Shown piece after piece: positions 45,295 to 53,664 of a stretch of 64,000 nucleotides of DNA. The stretch's first letter is position 1. Every line of letters begins with the position of its first letter. Source of the stretch: Clostridia bacterium. GTDB taxonomy: Bacteria > Bacillota_A > Clostridia > Christensenellales > Aristaeellaceae. Both the position numbers and the translations under genes were made by a program. The notes under the pieces were generated by a model. The model ran no database searches and was not told the origin of the DNA. It was given only the letters and a program-made list of their open reading frames with translations. The stretch is from assembly GCA_017430945.1 (NCBI GenBank), contig JAFRMB010000033.1:19494-83493 (forward strand), written 5' to 3'.

Positions 45295-46074
45295 ATGACA
45301 AGAAAAACAAGACTGACCGCAGTCAGCGCCGTCCACTATTTTCGGCTCGTATATCGTTCTGTCCTGTTTGTGTTGCTGCTGGTGCAATACATCTTATACA
45401 GGAGCAAAAATGGCCCTGCCATACTAGACACGCTGGAGAACAGGCCGATCATAATCGCAGTCATCTGCATCCTGTTTACGGTGGAAATGATCTTTCGCTT
45501 TTTCCCATCCAAACTGGAAAGTCCGGGCTCCCAGAAGCAGTTTGCCTGCAACTATATCAAATCCGGCAGCACTGAGATCTCCATACAGGACAACAATGGA
45601 ACGGTCCTCGTGCTGCTGATCTGGCTGGGCTTCAACGCCATCTTTGGCGCGCTTTACATTGCAGGCGTCTTCGATGACGGAATCATGTTGCTGTTGAGCT
45701 GCGCCTATTCGGTTTGTGACATGGTTTGCATACTGTTTTTCTGCCCATTCCAGACCTGGTTCCTGAAAAACAAATGCTGCGCCACATGCAGGATATACAA
45801 CTGGGACTATGCGATGATGTTCACACCGCTTTTCTTTGTCATGAAGCCATATACCTGGGGACTTCTCGCTCTCTCAGTTGGATTGCTCATTCGTTGGGAG
45901 ATCACTTTTTACAAGCACCCGGAGCGCTTTTCAGATCAAACGAATGATTATCTCCGCTGTCAGAACTGTACGGAAAAGCTCTGCGCTCACAAGAAGCAGC
46001 TAAAGACACTGTGGAAACAGATTGCGAGGCTTAAAATGAAAAGAATAACATCACTTCGAAACAGGATCGATTAG
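45295..46074 (+). CDS. Membrane protein of unknown function with Cys clusters
   Basis: The 259-residue product has about six membrane helices. The cytoplasmic parts carry paired cysteines: NKCCATCRIYNWDYAMMF and YLRCQNCTEKLCAHKK. These could bind a metal. GGAGAA lies eight bases before the ATG. The next intact gene encodes a PAP2 phosphatase 390 bases away. No family name can be given with confidence. Confidence 0.75.
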   Translation: MTRKTRLTAVSAVHYFRLVYRSVLFVLLLVQYILYRSKNGPAILDTLENRPIIIAVICILFTVEMIFRFFPSKLESPGSQKQFACNYIKSGSTEISIQDNNGTVLVLLIWLGFNAIFGALYIAGVFDDGIMLLLSCAYSVCDMVCILFFCPFQTWFLKNKCCATCRIYNWDYAMMFTPLFFVMKPYTWGLLALSVGLLIRWEITFYKHPERFSDQTNDYLRCQNCTEKLCAHKKQLKTLWKQIARLKMKRITSLRNRID

Positions 46075-46281
46075 TTCCAATCAGTTGGGATGCATATTGA
46101 AGACAGCATCGTGTTGAACAGCGTCATCCGGGAATCGTGCCAGGGAGAGCCTTTATCGAACGAAGGGATGGGGGGCGAGTTCCCCGTCCTGAAGCCGGGA
46201 ACGATCCGATCAGCCGCGCAGGGGGGTGTGACAAGGCCGGTCGTTGCACCGAACCGGTGGTATTTGTCGTGAAAAATGGCT

Positions 46282-46309
46282 TTCACAAACGCTGGCGATG
46301 TGCTATACT
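46282..46309 (+). promoter_or_regulatory. Probable promoter of the PAP2 gene
   Basis: TTCACA (46282-46287) and TATACT (46304-46309) are 16 bases apart. A 26-codon frame (MGDEFYGPEAMF..., 46347-46427) lies between this and the PAP2 gene, and may be a leader or only chance. The rest of 46075-46464 has no gene. Confidence 0.45.
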
Positions 46310-46464
46310 GTTTTCGCTAAGGAGCAACGATCCGAACCGGGATCTAATGGGAGATGAGTTTTATGGTCCAGAAGCCATGTTCAGGATCATCGTATCCCTG
46401 AACCGGGGCAAGGGCATTATGGAGTAAAACATCAATTTAATGCGTTAATGCGAGGATGCAGAAA

Positions 46465-47361
46465 ATGAAAAACAGAACGATCATGGCAGTTCCCAGGATA
46501 TGCTTTTTCGCGGTCGTTGCCGTCTGTGTAACCGGCATTGTCATCGGTTCGATCCGGGATTTCCAGATCAACGTTTCGCTTGCAAACAAAACCGATATCG
46601 GAGCGTTTTTCGCGACCTATGGCTCCTATTTTTCGTATTGTCTGTATCCGGCGGCAGGGGCCTGTCTTTTTGTTGGATTCAAGAAGAAAGGTCAGCGATC
46701 CCATATGCTTGCATGGACATTGCTGATCTTTGGTTTCTTTATGGCAGTATACTATTCCAACAGCTACAACGGGAAGGCTGTAAGGGCGTTGTTCGACTAT
46801 ACCGCAGGAGAATCCCCCGCGATGCTTTCCGTTCTCAGCTGGTTGTTCTGGGTTGCGCTGTACGCATGGGTGCCGTTTGTGACGGTTCGTCTGCTGGACA
46901 AATCCGATCCCGACAAGCTCATTGCGGTCGGCGCGGCCATTCTGATCGCGGGAATCGTGGCAGATAACGTCAACCTTTGGCTGAAGCAGGTGGCATCGCG
47001 CCCGCGCTATAAATATCTGATCACGTTGGACGATCCGGTCAGCGAATTCAGGCAATGGTGGCAGATGATCCCAAATCTCGCGGGCAGCAACGATAGTTTT
47101 AAGAGTTGGCCGAGCGGTAACATGACCATTGCCAGCATGATGTTTTCCCTTCCAATGCTGACGGATGTCTTGAAAAAGCACAGTATGAAAAAGAATATCA
47201 TCGCATTTTGTATCGCCTACGTTTTCGTTCTGATCTATGGCTATAACCGCATCCACATGACCAATCACTTTCTTACCGATGTGTGTTTCGGCACGCTCAT
47301 TACGTATTTGATATATGCCACAGTGAGTACAGCGCTTTTATCGGCAAGTACGGATGATTGA
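46465..47361 (+). CDS. PAP2-family membrane phosphatase
   Basis: ATG 46465 is preferred, as the GAGG site touches the first ATG at 46456. The 298-residue protein has six membrane helices and the PAP2 motifs in order: KQVASRPRY, SWPSGNMT and NRIHMTNHFLTDV. Motif 2 has Asn where most members have His (PSGH). Family members remove phosphate from lipid phosphates such as undecaprenyl pyrophosphate or phosphatidic acid. The changed motif leaves activity open. Confidence 0.82.
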   Translation: MKNRTIMAVPRICFFAVVAVCVTGIVIGSIRDFQINVSLANKTDIGAFFATYGSYFSYCLYPAAGACLFVGFKKKGQRSHMLAWTLLIFGFFMAVYYSNSYNGKAVRALFDYTAGESPAMLSVLSWLFWVALYAWVPFVTVRLLDKSDPDKLIAVGAAILIAGIVADNVNLWLKQVASRPRYKYLITLDDPVSEFRQWWQMIPNLAGSNDSFKSWPSGNMTIASMMFSLPMLTDVLKKHSMKKNIIAFCIAYVFVLIYGYNRIHMTNHFLTDVCFGTLITYLIYATVSTALLSASTDD

Positions 47362-47456
47362 TTCGATTTCACGGCCTGACTATTCCAGTTTGTCGAGATG
47401 TATATGATGACCCGGCGTCACTGCGGTGGCGCTTTTCTTATGCCCGAAGGAGGCGA

Positions 47457-47742
47457 GCCATATCGCTCTGTGTCTATCCGCCCGATCGCACCGATTTCTC
47501 CGGCAACGGTATCGGCACTATTTCGCCTTCCTCCGCGCTGGTGAAGGAGACGCTGAACGGCGTGTATGAGCTCGGGATCGTTCATCTGCTGGATGATGTA
47601 GGCAATTGGCGCCCGGCTGCAGGAAGGCTATATCATCCGCGCACCGGTGTCCTCGGCCGCGACGCCCCGGGTCGCGCCGGCCTATAAGCAGTATAGTGAG
47701 GGCAAGGCCATGGGAGCAGCGAGACGTGATCAAAAGTCCTCC
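47457..47742 (+). pseudogene. Phage tail protein N-terminal relic
   Basis: Frame one reads LCVYPPDRTDFSGNGIG, LVKETLNGVYELGIVHLLDD and NW; frame two continues RLQEGYIIRAPV. This is the start of phage tail endopeptidase/minor structural proteins (…YDPSETDFTHNGLG…LNGEYELELVYPLD…WQYLQEGNII…). The frame breaks near 47612 and the body of the protein is missing. It suggests that a prophage once occupied this region. Confidence 0.6.
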
Positions 47743-47836
47743 TGACGGTGTGACAGTTGTGTGATGGAGCGTGTGCTAAACTGTACCCATCAAAGAGAGA
47801 ACAACACACCGACTGAAAACAAGGAGGTACACCGAT

Positions 47837-48355
47837 ATGAAGACCATGATGAAGATCGTTGCCGCGATGCTGATCGCCGTGATGCTGCTGATGGGCGCCG
47901 CCCTGGCCGCCGGGAAGATCCAGATCGAAGGGACCGTGAACCTGCGCAAGGGCGCAGGGCTGAAATACGCCAAGGTGGGCACGCTGAAGGACGGCAAGGT
48001 GCTGAGCTTCGACAAGACCAGGAATGACAACCGGGGCGTGATCTGGTATCACGTGAAGGGCGGCTGGGTGTCCTCGAAGAACACCACCCAGGTCGAGGGC
48101 AGTGTGGACCAGACGAAGAAGGGCACGGACAAGGGCTCGAAGGCATCGGGCAAGACCGTGAAGGCCACCGGCGACGTGAAGCTGCGGAAGGGCCCGGGCC
48201 TGGACTACGCCGAGGCGGGCATGATGAAGGCCGGCAATACCGCGAAGTACTTGGGCAGCGCGAAGAAGGATGCACGCGGCGTCACCTGGTACAAGGTGAG
48301 CTTCAACGGCAAGACCGGCTGGGTCTCCAGCAGGTACAGCAAGCTGGTCAAGTAA
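47837..48355 (+). CDS. Secreted protein with two bacterial SH3 domains
   Basis: The 172-residue product starts with a signal peptide (MKTMMKIVAAMLIAVMLLMG) after an AAGGAGG site. Two SH3b domains follow: VNLRKGAGLKYAKVGTLKDG...WVSSKN and VKLRKGPGLDYAEAGMMKAG...WVSSRY, joined by a Lys/Gly/Ser-rich linker. Such domains bind cell-wall peptides. The gene is intact, in contrast with the three SH3 relics nearby. Confidence 0.88.
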   Translation: MKTMMKIVAAMLIAVMLLMGAALAAGKIQIEGTVNLRKGAGLKYAKVGTLKDGKVLSFDKTRNDNRGVIWYHVKGGWVSSKNTTQVEGSVDQTKKGTDKGSKASGKTVKATGDVKLRKGPGLDYAEAGMMKAGNTAKYLGSAKKDARGVTWYKVSFNGKTGWVSSRYSKLVK

Positions 48356-48370
48356 TTGGGGAACAGAATC

Positions 48371-48396
48371 ACCGGGAGGGCAGCCGCTCTCCCGGT
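48371..48396 (+). terminator. Terminator-like hairpin after the SH3 gene
   Basis: ACCGGGAG (48371-48378) pairs perfectly with CTCCCGGT (48389-48396). The U-tract is short. Confidence 0.5.
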
Positions 48397-48469
48397 TTGC
48401 CGTACAACGATACAAGAACGGGCGACGGTGAATGACCGCCGCCCCATCTTTATGAAGGAGGTCATCAAA

Positions 48470-48704
48470 ATGGCAGACAAGATCGGATCTGCGCGTATCG
48501 ACGAGAACGGCGATCGTCAACGGCAACTGCTATATCCGCTCAGCGCCGAACACCGATGGCAAGATCCTGGGGGTCGCGCACAAAGGCGAACAGCTTACCT
48601 ATGGCGGGGCGGTGTCGTCAGGCGGATGGCTGCTGGTAGAGCACAAAGGGCAAAATGCTTGGGTGAGCGGGAAGTACGGAAAGCTTGAATGTGCTCTGCT
48701 TTAG
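48470..48704 (+). pseudogene. SH3-domain protein broken by a one-base frameshift
   Basis: ATG 48470 has a strong AAGGAGG site. The first 14 codons (MADKIGSARIDENG) then run out of frame; removing one base near 48511 restores IVNGNCYIRSAPNTDGKILG and SGGWLLVEHKGQ...WVSGKYGK, a full SH3b domain to the TAG at 48702-48704. The break is either a recent mutation or an assembly error. There is no signal peptide. Closely related fragments lie at 50560-50683 and 57704-57893. Confidence 0.65.
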
Positions 48705-48861
48705 TGGCGCCTTTGTATACGATGTTTTGCGGCAGATCTGCCCGCATAAGGCCATCCGCGGGCCGATTCACGCGAGCTCGTCGCTTTCATGCGCCCATCG
48801 CACCACAGCGATCCGGATGATGCCAGCTTCGTTGCGCACATACACAGCACTGTGCCGCGGA

Positions 48862-50426
48862 TCACGTCATGGGCAGGAGGGCGATGCCCGGTATGTCGCC
48901 GAGGCTCATCCATGTGTCCGTGCCGGGGATGGCGAAGGCGGTGATGTCCCCGCAGCCGGCGAAGGCGGTGGCGTCCACGATGGTGTGCTCGCCAAGGAAG
49001 CGGATCTTCTGTAGGCCGCTATCACTGAAGGCGTTCGCGCCCACCGTGGTCACGCCTGCGGGCACCAGCACCGTCCCGGCGGAGACGCCCTGGAAGGCCT
49101 GCACCCCTACCTCAGTGAGCCCGGCGGGCAGGGTGAAATCCGGCTTCGCGGGCCAGAAGTGGAGCGTCGCAGCATCGTCCGTGTCCGGAATGAGCAGCTG
49201 TCCGGCGAGATCACTGCTGCTCCAGTCACGCGCCGCATATTGCGTTCCCGAGTCCGCCGACCGGAAGGACTTCGCCAGCGTCAGCCTGCCTTCTTCATTG
49301 GACTGTTCATCCTTGACCAAGTCATACCCGCTCGCGCACATGAAGTCCGCCGCCTCCGTCAAGCCCAGGGCGATGACGTGGGCCCTGACGGTTATTCCTG
49401 GACGCGTCGTATGGACCGCGTACACCTGGCCTCCGTTCACCGTCACCTCGCCTGCGCCATAATTGCCGCCGTCGATTACCGCGCTTCCGCCCGTGGCGTG
49501 GGCCTCCACGTGCCCGCCGTTCACCTTCACCGTGCCCGTGCCATTATGACCGCCGCCGATGGCCGCGCCATAACCCGTGGCGCTGGCTGTCACGCTGCCG
49601 CCATAGATCGTCACCGTGCCCGTGCCATTATGACCGCCGCCGATGGCCACGCCATAGCTCCTGGCGCTGGCCGTCACGCTGCCGCCGTAAATCGTCACCG
49701 TGCCCGTGCCATTTTGACCGCCGCCGATGGCCGCGCCATAACCCGTGGCGCTGGCTGTCACGCTGCCGCCGTAGATCGTCACCGTGCCCGTGCCATTTTG
49801 ACCGCCGCCGATGGCCGCGCCATAGTTCTTGGCGCTGGCCGTCACGCTGCCGCCGTAGATCGCCACCGTGCCCGCGCCATTGTAGCTGCCGCCGATGCCA
49901 GCGCCGCTGGCCGCGGTCGCCGTCACGCTGCCGCCGTAGATCATCACCGGGCCGCCGGATTTGCCGTTCGCTGCGCCGATGGCTGCGTTGTTGTTCGCTG
50001 GCTCGGCTTCCAGCCTGCCTATATTCAAGCCCTCGCTCTGGGCGTAGATCGCAAGGGTGTTTGGCGCCGGATCGATGCCCCCGCTCCCCTGGGCGCTTTC
50101 CATCGATACATCGATGCCCTGCTTTGCAATGACCTTGCAGCCATCTCCCAGGATCAGGTGCACGTCTCCGGACACGGTCAGCCGGGCTTCGTAGGTCAGT
50201 GTGCCCCGGGCCACGTACCAGCCCTGGGTCGGACGGGTCGCTTGCCCGGTCAGGACGGTGTACTTGGTGACGGTTCTGGTCACGCTGTTCAGCGTGTTGG
50301 TGGTTTCGTTCCAGCTGTGATCGATATAGGACACCGCCTCGACCTCGGCCAACGCCGCGAGCCCGCAGCCCGCAGCCACGATGGCCAGACAGAGCAGAAC
50401 CGAGAGCAGCCTATTTCAACGCGCAT
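48862..50426 (-). pseudogene. Secreted repeat protein with BspA-like C-terminus; signal peptide frame broken
   Basis: The main frame (48862-50371, about 500 residues) has a region of 28-residue tandem repeats (TIYGGSVTASATGYGAAIGG) and a C-terminal BspA-type LRR part (LTEVGVQAFQGVSAGTVLVP). Its upstream end reads NRLLSVLLCLAIVAAGCGLA, a signal peptide, but meets a stop. The proper start is probably ATG 50424-50426 with GGAGG upstream (MRVE); a missing A in the short T run at 50414-50416 would join them. The protein would be exported and carry a repetitive stalk. Whether the frameshift is real is unknown. Confidence 0.75.
49515..49940 (-). repeat. 84-base tandem repeats inside the secreted repeat protein
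   Basis: About five near-identical 84-base units encode the 28-residue motif with GGSVTAS and AAIGGG. Units differ by only a few bases, so recent expansion or gene conversion is likely, and copy number may vary between strains. Confidence 0.75.
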
Positions 50427-50559
50427 GGGGATCCTCCATTCAGGTCCAAAGATGCGGGAAGCGCCGACCGCGTCCACACAGAGCAAAGCGCCCACTTATC
50501 CATGTTACTACCAGTATAACAGGATGCGGGCGCTTTGTAAAGGTTTGGTTTGGGGGCGG

Positions 50560-50683
50560 ACAGGTCGCTGTACAGCTCTATGGAACAGATGGGCGATTCA
50601 AGCGAAACGAACACTTCAGTGAGCCGAGCATTCAGGGGACCCAAATCGGCTGGGTGAGCGGGGAGTACGGCAGAGTCGAATAA
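50560..50683 (+). pseudogene. SH3-domain C-terminal relic
   Basis: The frame ends TQIGWVSGEYGRVE before the TAA at 50681-50683. This is the same end as in the SH3 genes at 48.5 and 57.7 kb. The start is missing. The rest of 50427-50766 has no gene. Confidence 0.5.
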
Positions 50684-50766
50684 ACGAAGAGTGGGATCTC
50701 ACTTTTCAGTGGGATCCCCGCGATATTGTTTCCGGTGATCAAAGATCCAAATGTCATCAAGAGGGA

Positions 50767-51429
50767 TCATTTCACTTTGCCTGGTACCTTCCATAGGGTT
50801 TCCCGCTCGCTTTCAAGGCGCTCTATCCCTTTAGCCGTCATAAACAACTGTATGTATTCCTGCTGGCAGTCTATCGCGTATCTGAGCCAATTTGCGTGGT
50901 CTTCATTGTGACCGATGCAGTAGTTATAAACCAGCCCGCGCGAGAAATTCAGGATGCGAATGGCCGTTTCATAAGCGGTATGCTTTGTCTTCATCAAGCC
51001 GCTTTCCTGGCATTCGGAAACGGCTTTGCAGGTGACCCGATGCAGGAACCTGTCTTCGGTGAAGAAGTAGTCTTCATATACCTTCAATTGCGAGATATAG
51101 AGCTGCGTGTCGAAGCACAGGGAATTCTCTACCATCGAGTAGAGGTGCGTCGTGATCATCCGACAAAGACGCAGGAAGGGATCGTCGATATCCTCCAGAC
51201 CGAGCCTGGACCAATCATCATCTTTTGTTTTATATGAATAGAGAAGGGCGCTCTCCTTGCTGGGGAAGTAAAGGTAAAAGCTACCGATCGCCAGACCTGC
51301 TTCGTCGCAAATGTCTTTGATCCGTATCTCATCGAGCGTCTTTTCCTTGGACATCTGAAATACGATGTCCCGCAGCTTTTCTTTCGAAGCCTGCGCCTGC
51401 AGCTGACGCATGGTCGGGGTTTTTCCCAT
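50767..51429 (-). CDS. TetR-family transcriptional regulator
   Basis: The 220-residue protein has a TetR helix-turn-helix near the N-terminus (LDEIRIKDICDEAGLAIGSF, then YLYFPSKESALLYSY) and a helical ligand domain. AGGTGA lies before ATG 51429. It is divergent from the flavoprotein at 51612, with a perfect palindrome just downstream of that gene's promoter. I infer ligand-relieved repression of the flavoprotein. Confidence 0.9.
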   Translation of the reverse strand: MGKTPTMRQLQAQASKEKLRDIVFQMSKEKTLDEIRIKDICDEAGLAIGSFYLYFPSKESALLYSYKTKDDDWSRLGLEDIDDPFLRLCRMITTHLYSMVENSLCFDTQLYISQLKVYEDYFFTEDRFLHRVTCKAVSECQESGLMKTKHTAYETAIRILNFSRGLVYNYCIGHNEDHANWLRYAIDCQQEYIQLFMTAKGIERLESERETLWKVPGKVK

Positions 51430-51524
51430 ATCTGATCACCTTTAATAGAATCTGTGCAGATTATAGCATGGATCCGCGTTAAAGCGCAAGTACCGTTGCA
51501 GCACAGGAACGATGGAACTTCCTA

Positions 51525-51588
51525 TTGACAAACGATAAAAAATGGGCTAGAATAACAGTGAACTAATTCAGTGAATATATTCACTGAA
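51525..51588 (+). promoter_or_regulatory. Flavoprotein promoter with perfect palindromic TetR-type operator
   Basis: Consensus TTGACA (51525-51530) and TAGAAT (51548-51553) are 17 bases apart. Positions 51567-51588 form a 22-base perfect palindrome, TTCAGTGAATA and its complement. A further half-like word CAGTGAAC precedes it at 51557. The palindrome covers the first transcribed bases, an ideal repressor site, and the TetR gene is divergent. Confidence 0.85.
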
Positions 51589-51611
51589 CAAATTTGAAGG
51601 AGGAGGAAACC

Positions 51612-53543
51612 ATGAAGAAGTTCTATTCACGTATTGCTCTGGCGTTGGTTTTGCTGCTGGCGCTGGCCACAATGGCCATGGCGGAGCCGGCACCTGACGG
51701 TGTCTATCACGGATCGTCATTTGGCCGAAACGGCAACATCGACGTGGATGTCACGATCGAGGGCGGAGCGATCGCTGACGTCACAGTGACCTCGCACACC
51801 GAGACAGACAATATCGGAACGGTTGCCGTGGCGCAGATGCCCCAGAAGATCGTTGAAGCACAGTCCATCGCCGTGGACGGCCTCAGCGGAGCGACCTTCA
51901 CGTCCAACGGCATTCTGCGCGCAGTGGAAAACGCGCTGACCGATGCCGGCATCGACGCGGAGGCGTTCAAGGTCGCGCAGGACAAGGTGACCGGAGCGTC
52001 ATACGAAGTTGAAGCCGACGTCGTGGTAATCGGCGGCGGCGGCGCAGGACTGGCGGCTGCGGTGTCCGCGCTGCAGAGCGGCGCGCAGCGCGTAGTGGTC
52101 GTAGAGAAGACCGATATCCTGGGTGGCGACACCAACGTGAACGGCGGCATTTACAACACCCCGGACGCCGAGCTTCAGGATCAGGTCGAGATGACCGACG
52201 GCCAGAAGTCCCTGATCGAGGCGGCCATAGCCCAGGAGCCCGTCAGCGAGGAGCATGCGGCGCTGATCGAAGCCGTGAAGGCCGACTGGGACGCCTATCT
52301 GCAGTCAGGCAACACCGGCATCTTCGACAGTGCGAACTGGTTTGCGCTGCAGACGTGGAATGGCGGCGACAAGGTGGCGAAGCTGGATCTGGTGAAGAAT
52401 CTGGCCGACAACGCCTATGCGGGCCTCGACTGGCTGAAGAGCTTGGGGCAGGAATTCAAGCCCACCATCTCCCAGGGACCGGGCTCGCTGTTCCCGAGGA
52501 CGCATGATACCCCAAGCGGCATTGGCGCGGAGTTCATCAACACCTATATCAAGTATCTCGGCGAGAACTACGTGGATCAGGTGCAGTATTACATGGGCGT
52601 GACCGCAGAAGAACTTGAACTGACAGACGGTGTGTGCAATACGGTCAAGGGCACGGACAAGGACGGCAACACCTACACCTTTACGGCAAAGGGCGGCGTC
52701 GTGCTTGCGACGGGCGGCTTTGCAGGAAACGTGGAGATGCGCGTGGAATACTGCCAGAGTGAGAAGTGGCCTGACCTGGGCGTGAATGTCGGCTGCACCG
52801 GCGTGGCAAGCGATACCGGTGACGGCATCCTGATGGCCAGGGCGATCGGCGCGAATCTGGTGGACATGGATCAGATCCAGCTTCTGCATACCTGCAGCCC
52901 GAAGTACGGTACGACAGAGGACAACTCCGACAAGGGCAAGAGCGTAGATTCCATCATCTTCGTCAACAAGGCTGGTGAGCGCTTTGTGGCCGAGGATGAG
53001 CGACGCGATACCATCTGCCTGGCTGTGCTGCAGCAGGAGGACGCGCTGTTCTACACCTTGGAGAGCTACGACGGCTACGGCGACAAGACGCTGGACGAGC
53101 TGCACTCGAACAACTTTGTTTCCTATACTGACGAGATCGCCCGCGGGAACATGTTCATTGGCGACACCATTGAAGATCTGGCTGAAGCTATGGGCGCTGA
53201 TCCTGAGAAGCTCCGCGCTTCGATCGAAGGATACAATGCGAGCGTGGACGCCGGCGCTAGCACCGACGAATTCGGCCGCAAGACCTTCATCAACAAGCTT
53301 GAGAACGGTCCCTTCATCGCGGTTCCCCGCAAGCCCAGCGCGCATCACACCATGGGTGGCGTTGAGATAAACGTGAACACTGAAGTGCTGGATACCGAGG
53401 GCAATGCGATCCCCGGCCTGTATGCGGCCGGCGAGGTCACCGGTGGTATCCACGGCGGCAACCGCCTTGGCGGCAATGCGATCGTCGATACCGTTGTCAA
53501 CGGCAAGATGGCAGGGCAGCAGGCTGCTGAACTTGCAAAGTAA
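51612..53543 (+). CDS. Secreted FMN/FAD flavoprotein, fumarate/urocanate reductase-like
   Basis: The 643-residue protein starts at ATG 51612 (AAGGAGG). Signal peptide 1-24 (ending AMA), FMN-binding domain with the ApbE attachment motif DGLSGAT (89-95; FMN on Thr95), then a FAD domain starting VVVIGGGGAG (137-146). Active-site segments of the fumarate reductase/urocanate reductase/methacrylate reductase group are kept: GERFVAEDERRD, HHTMGG and GIHGGNRLGGNA. It should accept electrons outside the membrane and reduce an unsaturated carboxylate; the actual substrate cannot be read. It is controlled by the divergent TetR gene. A terminator follows. Confidence 0.9.
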   Translation: MKKFYSRIALALVLLLALATMAMAEPAPDGVYHGSSFGRNGNIDVDVTIEGGAIADVTVTSHTETDNIGTVAVAQMPQKIVEAQSIAVDGLSGATFTSNGILRAVENALTDAGIDAEAFKVAQDKVTGASYEVEADVVVIGGGGAGLAAAVSALQSGAQRVVVVEKTDILGGDTNVNGGIYNTPDAELQDQVEMTDGQKSLIEAAIAQEPVSEEHAALIEAVKADWDAYLQSGNTGIFDSANWFALQTWNGGDKVAKLDLVKNLADNAYAGLDWLKSLGQEFKPTISQGPGSLFPRTHDTPSGIGAEFINTYIKYLGENYVDQVQYYMGVTAEELELTDGVCNTVKGTDKDGNTYTFTAKGGVVLATGGFAGNVEMRVEYCQSEKWPDLGVNVGCTGVASDTGDGILMARAIGANLVDMDQIQLLHTCSPKYGTTEDNSDKGKSVDSIIFVNKAGERFVAEDERRDTICLAVLQQEDALFYTLESYDGYGDKTLDELHSNNFVSYTDEIARGNMFIGDTIEDLAEAMGADPEKLRASIEGYNASVDAGASTDEFGRKTFINKLENGPFIAVPRKPSAHHTMGGVEINVNTEVLDTEGNAIPGLYAAGEVTGGIHGGNRLGGNAIVDTVVNGKMAGQQAAELAK

Positions 53544-53560
53544 ACCGTATTAACGATTCT

Positions 53561-53589
53561 CCGGCTGGTGTGAAGAACACGCCAGCCGG
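53561..53589 (+). terminator. Intrinsic terminator
   Basis: CCGGCTGG (53561-53568) pairs with CCAGCCGG (53582-53589), followed by TCCTTTTATT. It ends the flavoprotein transcript. Confidence 0.8.
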
Positions 53590-53664
53590 TCCTTTTATTA
53601 AGTATTACGTTTTGTGACACGGGCTGGAGAGGCCGACTGTGTCAGATCCCTGCTTCTCCTCGGG

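Noticed and set aside
46347..46427. Small peptide gene before the PAP2 gene (26 codons)
   Set aside because: It follows a promoter-like pair, but has only a weak ribosome site and no recognisable pattern; kept only as a remark.
49159..50622. 487-codon plus-strand frame opposite the repeat protein
   Set aside because: It is produced by the tandem repeats (repeated DGRAI, GAGCHAAA) and has no ribosome site.
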